64,000 bases of DNA from Psococerastis gibbosa (Eukaryota; Arthropoda; Insecta; Psocodea; Psocidae), in NCBI GenBank assembly GCA_963971405.1, contig OZ020491.1:27150855-27214854 (forward strand), read 5' to 3'. The notes under the pieces were generated by a model. It saw only the letters and a program-made list of their open reading frames with translations, did not search any database and was not told the origin of the DNA. This document shows positions 58,848 to 64,000 of this stretch, piece by piece. Position 1 is the stretch's first letter; the number at the start of each line of letters is the position of its first letter. Both the position numbers and the translations under genes were made by a program.

Positions 58848-58997
58848 AGCCAGGATTTTTTTTCGGGGGGGGGGGTTCAGAAATTTCATTAGATATTACA
58901 TTGTAGTTTTTAGTTTTCCTCTCAAAATCCGATTCTATCTAATGTCAAGCCATTTCATTTCGGGTTGACCCCCCCCCCCCCCCCGGCTACGGCCTTG
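58848..58997. repeat. Repeat shared with 48855-49025
   Basis: G run, TTCAGAAATTTCATTAGATA, CAAGCCATTTCATTTCGGG, C run and GGCTACGGCCTTGC. Confidence 0.7.
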
Positions 58998-59498
58998 CAA
59001 CTGTACTATTCAGAACCCCAATGGATAACGCCATTTTAATGCCCCAACTAATCCATTAGGAATATCAACTTAAGTCCATTTAGTAATAATGGGCTAGTAA
59101 TAATCCACTAATTTGTAATTTGTTTTATCTATTCAAAGCAAGGAAAGTTTTATGTCGGATTCACCTGGATAACTTGTGATTATTTATTTATGGATATAAT
59201 TCTGGAAATGTCCGAAATTTTGTTGATTGTTTTCACAATGGAAAATTGGAGGTAAATTATGCAAGCTATGTGCGGCTATCATTATATTTTGGATAATGAC
59301 TTTTGTCACGAATCGGTATTGAGTAAACTGTAGGCCTTCCGCCTACTCTATTTATTTGACTTTGTTACATGTTTTATGAAATGAAGTAATTCTTTCAGCA
59401 CGACCCCGGAAGTGCTGTGGCCTACCACACGTCCACACACCGCCGGAGATATAGGCTACGCCCATGCATAAATTCACAAGTTGAAAATGTACAGGCAA
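58998..59498. other. Intergenic, no gene seen
   Basis: AT-rich, nothing recognised. Confidence 0.45.
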
Positions 59499-59499
59499 G

Positions 59500-59865
59500 T
59501 TGTTGCTGTTGTTGTTTCCAACGCCTGTTTTCAGCATTTCTGCTTTAAGCAACCCTGCCAGCCTGGTCGGGGGGGGGGGGGGTCTGTTTCTTAACTTGAG
59601 ACACCCTAAGGGCAGGCTCTTTCACCTCGTGAAAAGGGGAGTTGACTGACAGGGTGGACCTCCTGATTAAAGTGGATTCCGAACCACTTGGGGAACATGG
59701 TAAAGTCACACAATTAAATCGGAGGTGACCAGGACTCGACACGTAGACTGACTGTTATAGCACGTTATCATGTCACATCATGTTCCCCTGCCAACTCTGT
59801 GCACACTACCAAGTTAGCCGCAGTTTGAAACATGCTCTGCTCTAATGGATTCAACATGGTAAGGC
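59500..59865 (-). mobile_element. SINE-2, copy 5
   Basis: GTTGCTGTTGTTGTTTCCAA tail at left through GATTCAACATGGTAAGGC; a 13-G run replaces part of the body. Confidence 0.85.
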
Positions 59866-60022
59866 AAGAAAGGTGTACCACTTTAATGAAATCCTGAAAA
59901 GTTCTTTTTGATCCTGCGCGTGTGCAAAATTTTTCTCACACTTCTACACACTGTCTCCGTAGCCCAATAGATACCATCCGGTAAATTTTTTCCATTTGCC
60001 TCCCCGAATATGATTTTAGAAC

Positions 60023-60300
60023 TATAAAAGGGCGTCGAATCCAATGGCTGGGTCATGTACACCGTATGTAAGCGGAGAGAGAGCCGAAGCTGGTTTTCGA
60101 AGACACCTTCAACCACCCTAGGCGTCCTGGTAGGCCAAGACTAAGATGGAGAGACCAAGTGCACGAGGATGTGCACGCCACCGGCACCCGAGATTGGAAG
60201 CGAGTGGCGGAAGATCGTCCGAGATGGCGTGGTGTAGTGGCAGCGGCCATAAGTCCCCCCGGGCTGGACGCGCCAACCTAAGTCAAGTCAAGTCAAGTCA
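60023..60300 (+). pseudogene. RTE-like LINE 3' end, related to the relic at 4626-5491
   Basis: GGGCGTCGAATCCAATGGCT..., CACCCTAGGCGTCCTGGTAG and AGTGGCGGAAGATCGTCCGA match the other copy closely. Frame broken by a stop after GRRIQWLGHVHRM. Ends in (AAGTC)4, a target-primed insertion tail. Confidence 0.85.
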
Positions 60301-60397
60301 AAAATTTTCCAAAGTCCAACTTTCAATAGCCTCACTGCACAGCATAACGCAGTCAGTCATGTCAAATAAATTAGTTCTTTTACACTCAAAAAATAAA

Positions 60398-60768
60398 AGT
60401 TGTTGTTGTTGTTTCTAACGCCTGCTTTCAGCATTTCTGCTTTTTTTTTAAAGCAACCCTGTCAGCCTGGCGGAGGGAGTGAGTCTGTTTGTTAACTTGA
60501 GGCACCCTAAGGGCAGACTCTTTCACCTCGGGGAAAGGGGAGTTGACTGACAGGGTGGACCTCCTGATTATAGTGGATTCCGAACCACTTGGGGAACATG
60601 GTAAAGTCACACGATTAAATCGGAGGTGACCAGGACTCGACTTATACTGCCAAAGCGCGTAATCATGTCCCACCAGGTTCCCCTGCCAACGCTGTGCACA
60701 CTACCAAGTTGCCGCAGTTTGAAACATGCTCTGTTCTAATGGAATCAACATGGTAAGGCCGTTGGCAA
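60398..60768 (-). mobile_element. SINE-2, copy 6
   Basis: GTTGTTGTTGTTGTTTCTAA tail through ATCAACATGGTAAGGCCGTT; complete in minus orientation. Confidence 0.88.
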
Positions 60769-60799
60769 AAAAAATAAAAGTTGAAAAACTTGCTAAATA

Positions 60800-61470
60800 C
60801 TTTTAAATTAATTTAAAAAATTAAATGGGATAATAGTAAGAGTGGGCCGAAAGGCCCAAAATTCGCCCATATGGAAAATAAAGACAATTTTCTTTCTTTC
60901 TTTCTTTAAATTTGGCGGCATTATTTGGAGCAACAATTTGAATAATCGAACAGCCAAGCTGAATTTGCACTTTAGGTGTTTCATCTTTCGCTCTTATAAC
61001 TTAACCTCATCATCCCTAAAAACCTGTAAAAATTATTGTCTGTTTCTAACTAAGCATAAAATAATGCCGGAAAAAGCAACCCCCCCCCCCCCTCCTCTAA
61101 CCCCCTAGTACCTTCCTAACTAACCTACCATATTGTACGGACTTATCCTCAAATTATTCATCAGCACTAAACAGGAAAATTGCGAAGTCTGACAAATTGA
61201 AGACTTACGCACTTCATATTTCTTTCTCAGTTGCTGCTGGGAGCGCTGTAGGCAAAGTGCTGTAATAAATATTAGATGAACGCGCGGCTAGCCAGCAATA
61301 TTACTATACCACATCAATTTATGATGCTTTTGCCCGCTTTTCGGGAAAAAAATTATGGTAGCATGGTATGGTAGTCCACTAAATCTGAAAGGTATTTTTC
61401 TTCATAATATTGGTGGACCCACCCACCAAGACCCAAGGAAAGGTTTTGCTATGAATACTAGAATACTGAG
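60800..61470. other. Intergenic, no gene seen
   Basis: A (TTTC)n run near 60890 and a C run at 61080; otherwise unremarkable. Confidence 0.45.
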
Positions 61471-61477
61471 GAACAAA

Positions 61478-61810
61478 TGTACAAAGCAAGCATGACGGGA
61501 AGTAGACTACAGTGTCAAGTAGTTTGAATCTAGGCGCTTCGAGTGAAAGCGGCCATTTTGTTTTAAGTAACAAATTCAACATGGAAACTTCAAGACTGTA
61601 TTATTATTTCAAGAACCTAAATTAAATAAATACAACGCAACAACAAACTTTACATACAGGGGCGTCCACAAAACTGTTGGAAGGACTAATTAGAAACTGA
61701 CCTCCGCGAGTTGGGAGTCCGTAGATGGTGGAGCGTCGTACAAAACTGAGATGACTGGAGGAGTGTTGTCGAGCATGTCAAAGTCCATCAAGACAGAAGA
61801 AGAAATCTTC
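61478..61810 (+). repeat. LINE 3'-end scraps related to 10520-10855
   Basis: GTACAAAGCAAGCATGACGG and TCCGCGAGTTGGGAGTCCGT, AAACTGAGATGACTGGAGGA match the relic at 10.5-10.8 kb in the same order. Confidence 0.6.
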
Positions 61811-62068
61811 AAAAGTTTTTTTTAGATTGGTTCGATTCCCACACCTGCTAGATTTTCTACCCTAGTCACTGCGACAACTCGCTAGGGGCACCACGGGCGC
61901 CATGGGACAAATTTAATTACATTTTAGAATTTAGAAAAAATTTTAGAAAAAGACTAGTTAAAAAAAAACAATAAACGAAAATTTAAAACTGTAAAAGTAT
62001 TTTTTTCTTCTTAAAATTAAGCACTTTCCATTGTGAAATTACCTTGATTACATTTTTAACCTCAGATT

Positions 62069-62930
62069 AAGAACCGGTCCGAGTTTACTCGAACATGCTT
62101 TCCAATTTATCTATTAGTAGAGAGAGAAAATTATTAATTTCATGGTAAATAATTTTCCTATGGTTAAATTTCGGATATCACAGGGGGGGGGGGGTGTCGT
62201 CCACTTGACGTCACTGAAGGTGACGTAAATTCTAGATAGGTCAGACCAACACATTACCACACAGCAATAATGGCAGGGCACGCAATGCATTTGAGCGTGA
62301 ATTTGCTTTCATTTTTCCAAAATTTTTTTTTTCACAAAACCAAATAGTTTTTTGGGAAAGCAAACTGTCTTGTTTCGTTACTCAATTTAACACCTAAAAC
62401 AAGCCTGAAGTTAGAAATCATTGGTAGAAAGGTTTCGCAGAAAAATTATTTTTTAGTCATTTTTCATGAAAATTGAGTTATTTTAATTTTTTTACCCTCA
62501 GAAGCAAACTATCTAGGGGCAAGCGACCCCCCGCATTTTATCATCATTAATAACGACTACAATATATGTGAATTTAAAAGAAATCGTTGGAGCCGTTTTT
62601 GAGAAATAATCTTTTTAGATGTTTTTTTTTAGTTTTTTGAGAATAAAACCCCCCAAATTGAGTTAGCCCAAAATAAGAAAAAATGGTTCCGAGGCATGAT
62701 TTTTATAAATCTACATGCTAAATTTCATCAAAATCGACCGAGTAGTTTGCCCGGAAATCGACCGACAGGCAGACAGACAGAACGAGAGACAGACAGACAG
62801 ACATTTCGTAAAAACCACTTTTTTGGGTTCCTGGGACCTCAAAACGTGTAAATCCGTTGAAATCTCGGAATCGAAAATTTCGACCATCACAAAGCTTTCC
62901 TTATAGCCTACTACGTATAAATTGGAAAGC
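62069..62930. repeat. R6, copy 6
   Basis: AAGAACCGGTCCGAGTTTAC to AAATTGGAAAGC; contains a 12-G run, TTGACGTCACTGAAGGTGAC and a CAGACAGA-type microsatellite. Confidence 0.88.
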
Positions 62931-62964
62931 AAAAATAATTGCCATAGTAGGCATACAGTGTTAA

Positions 62965-63135
62965 GGCGGCTATTCCACTTGTCAATATTCCGTCATTTAT
63001 ACATTAGTAATAAGTCTCTACCATATTATAACTTAATTTATAATAGATAAGTTAAGTATCTACATTTATAGTCTCATTAAAACACAAATCTCATCAATTA
63101 TTGATGCACAAATGGCGGAATATTGAGAAGCCGCC
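62965..63135. mobile_element. FB-A foldback MITE, copy 10
   Basis: GGCGGCTATTCCACTTGTCA, ATATTCCGTCATTTAT and the partner GGCGGAATATTGAGAAGCCGCC; TAA on both sides. Its interior is the inverted loop of copy 6. Confidence 0.9.
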
Positions 63136-63372
63136 TAAACACTAGTGTTATTAAAAATGTTTAAAATAGTTTTTGTTTTAAACATGGTTTCCTAGAGCAC
63201 TTGAAAAAAAATAAGAATGTTAACATCGAAACAAATTAATTATTTAAAAATTATTGTTTCGTAGAACGTTTAAATGAATAAAAGAACATTTTTTTAAAAT
63301 GATAATGGAGGAATTTTTAAATAGAGAATAATCTGTTTTTTTTTTTAAATACACAGGACTATTCCTGCCTAA

Positions 63373-63756
63373 GGTGCCCATTCCATTGACCGGCTAGGGC
63401 TATTTCCAAAAACGGTGACGTGGTAGCAGACATTCAAGACTTAGGTGGCGTTTCCACCGATCTCGCATTGCAGAATTGACGGAAATGTTTATTTTCCTCT
63501 ATGCCATAGTTAAAATAGATCAATGATCATACAGTAAAATCAGTAACAAACAAACTAAAATTAAAAAATGGCGTCATGGGATATGTTAAGTACAAACATT
63601 TTAATAGATTTCTATAAAAAGAAAAATTCTAATTTCCGTCAATGTCATTTGCATTCTGCAATGCGAGATCGGTGGAAACGTAACCTAAGTCTTGAATGTC
63701 TGCTACCACGTCACTGTTTTTGGAAATAGCCCTAGCCGGTCAATGGAATGTGCGCC
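63373..63756. mobile_element. FB-A foldback MITE, copy 9, with nested inner element
   Basis: Outer arms GGTGCCCATTCCATTGACCG and GCTAGGGCTATTTCCAAAAA as in copy 8; inner element 63444-63685 with GGTGGCGTTTCCACCGATCT. Confidence 0.92.
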
Positions 63757-64000
63757 TTATCTATTTGAGTAAACATACCATTTAGTTGCTTGTAAAAAAA
63801 TTAAACTCACCCCTTACATCATAAAAGAAACCCCAAACCCTTAACAGATGCAAGAGGGGAAAACCTTAACGTATAACCATATGGACACAATGTAAACACT
63901 TAGGGGAGGGGGGCCCCGCACTGAAGCCGAGCTTGCTTGTCGATATTGTATGAGTAATAGCCTGTACATTTTTTGTTATCTCGATTGATTTTCGGATTAG
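63757..64000. other. Intergenic to window end, no gene seen
   Basis: Nothing recognised. Confidence 0.5.

Overview
The window is animal nuclear DNA, most likely from an arthropod and probably an insect. It is AT-rich, its one conserved host gene is split by GT-AG introns, and nearly everything else is mobile-element sequence. Species cannot be named from the sequence. No bacterial features, CRISPR arrays or rRNA genes are seen, and the tRNA-like stretches are all repeat-derived.

The host gene is the 3' part of Atg9, the lipid scramblase of autophagosome formation, on the + strand. Nine exons between 4417 and 21449 splice in consistent phase into the C-terminal ~514 residues; the N-terminal exons lie upstream of the window. 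Its introns are packed with insertions: RTE-like LINE fragments, a mariner relic, a Tc1-like element with long inverted repeats, SINEs and foldback MITEs. One intron also holds a decayed tandem copy of the preceding exon. The window opens with an antisense Jockey/R1-like non-LTR retrotransposon (ORF1 intact, ORF2 open to the window edge).

At 23225-27234 lies what appears to be a complete autonomous DNA transposon: 4,010 bp, near-perfect inverted ends, a 4-bp target duplication (CAAT), an uninterrupted ~830-868 aa DDE-type transposase-like gene, and at least eight copies of a TCCCCTCCGTGCAC-like motif in both flanks. I think this is the best candidate for an under-described system here.

From 27.2 to 64 kb I see no host gene. 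The sequence is a mosaic of repeat families. FB-A is a PIF/Harbinger-like foldback family (3-bp TAA/TTA duplications) whose ends and innermost arm are conserved while the middle of the arm changes from element to element, always matching its partner arm. FB-B is a second foldback family flanked by TTAA. R6 is an ~0.75-0.9 kb family with poly-G and GACA tracts (six copies). Others are tRNA-like SINEs, an apparent solo LTR-like insertion (30055-31620), a 178-bp tandem repeat (54.6-55.3 kb), a ~325-bp tandem duplication with GC-rich hairpins (50.2-51.2 kb), and LINE relics. Several nested insertions give a clear relative chronology.
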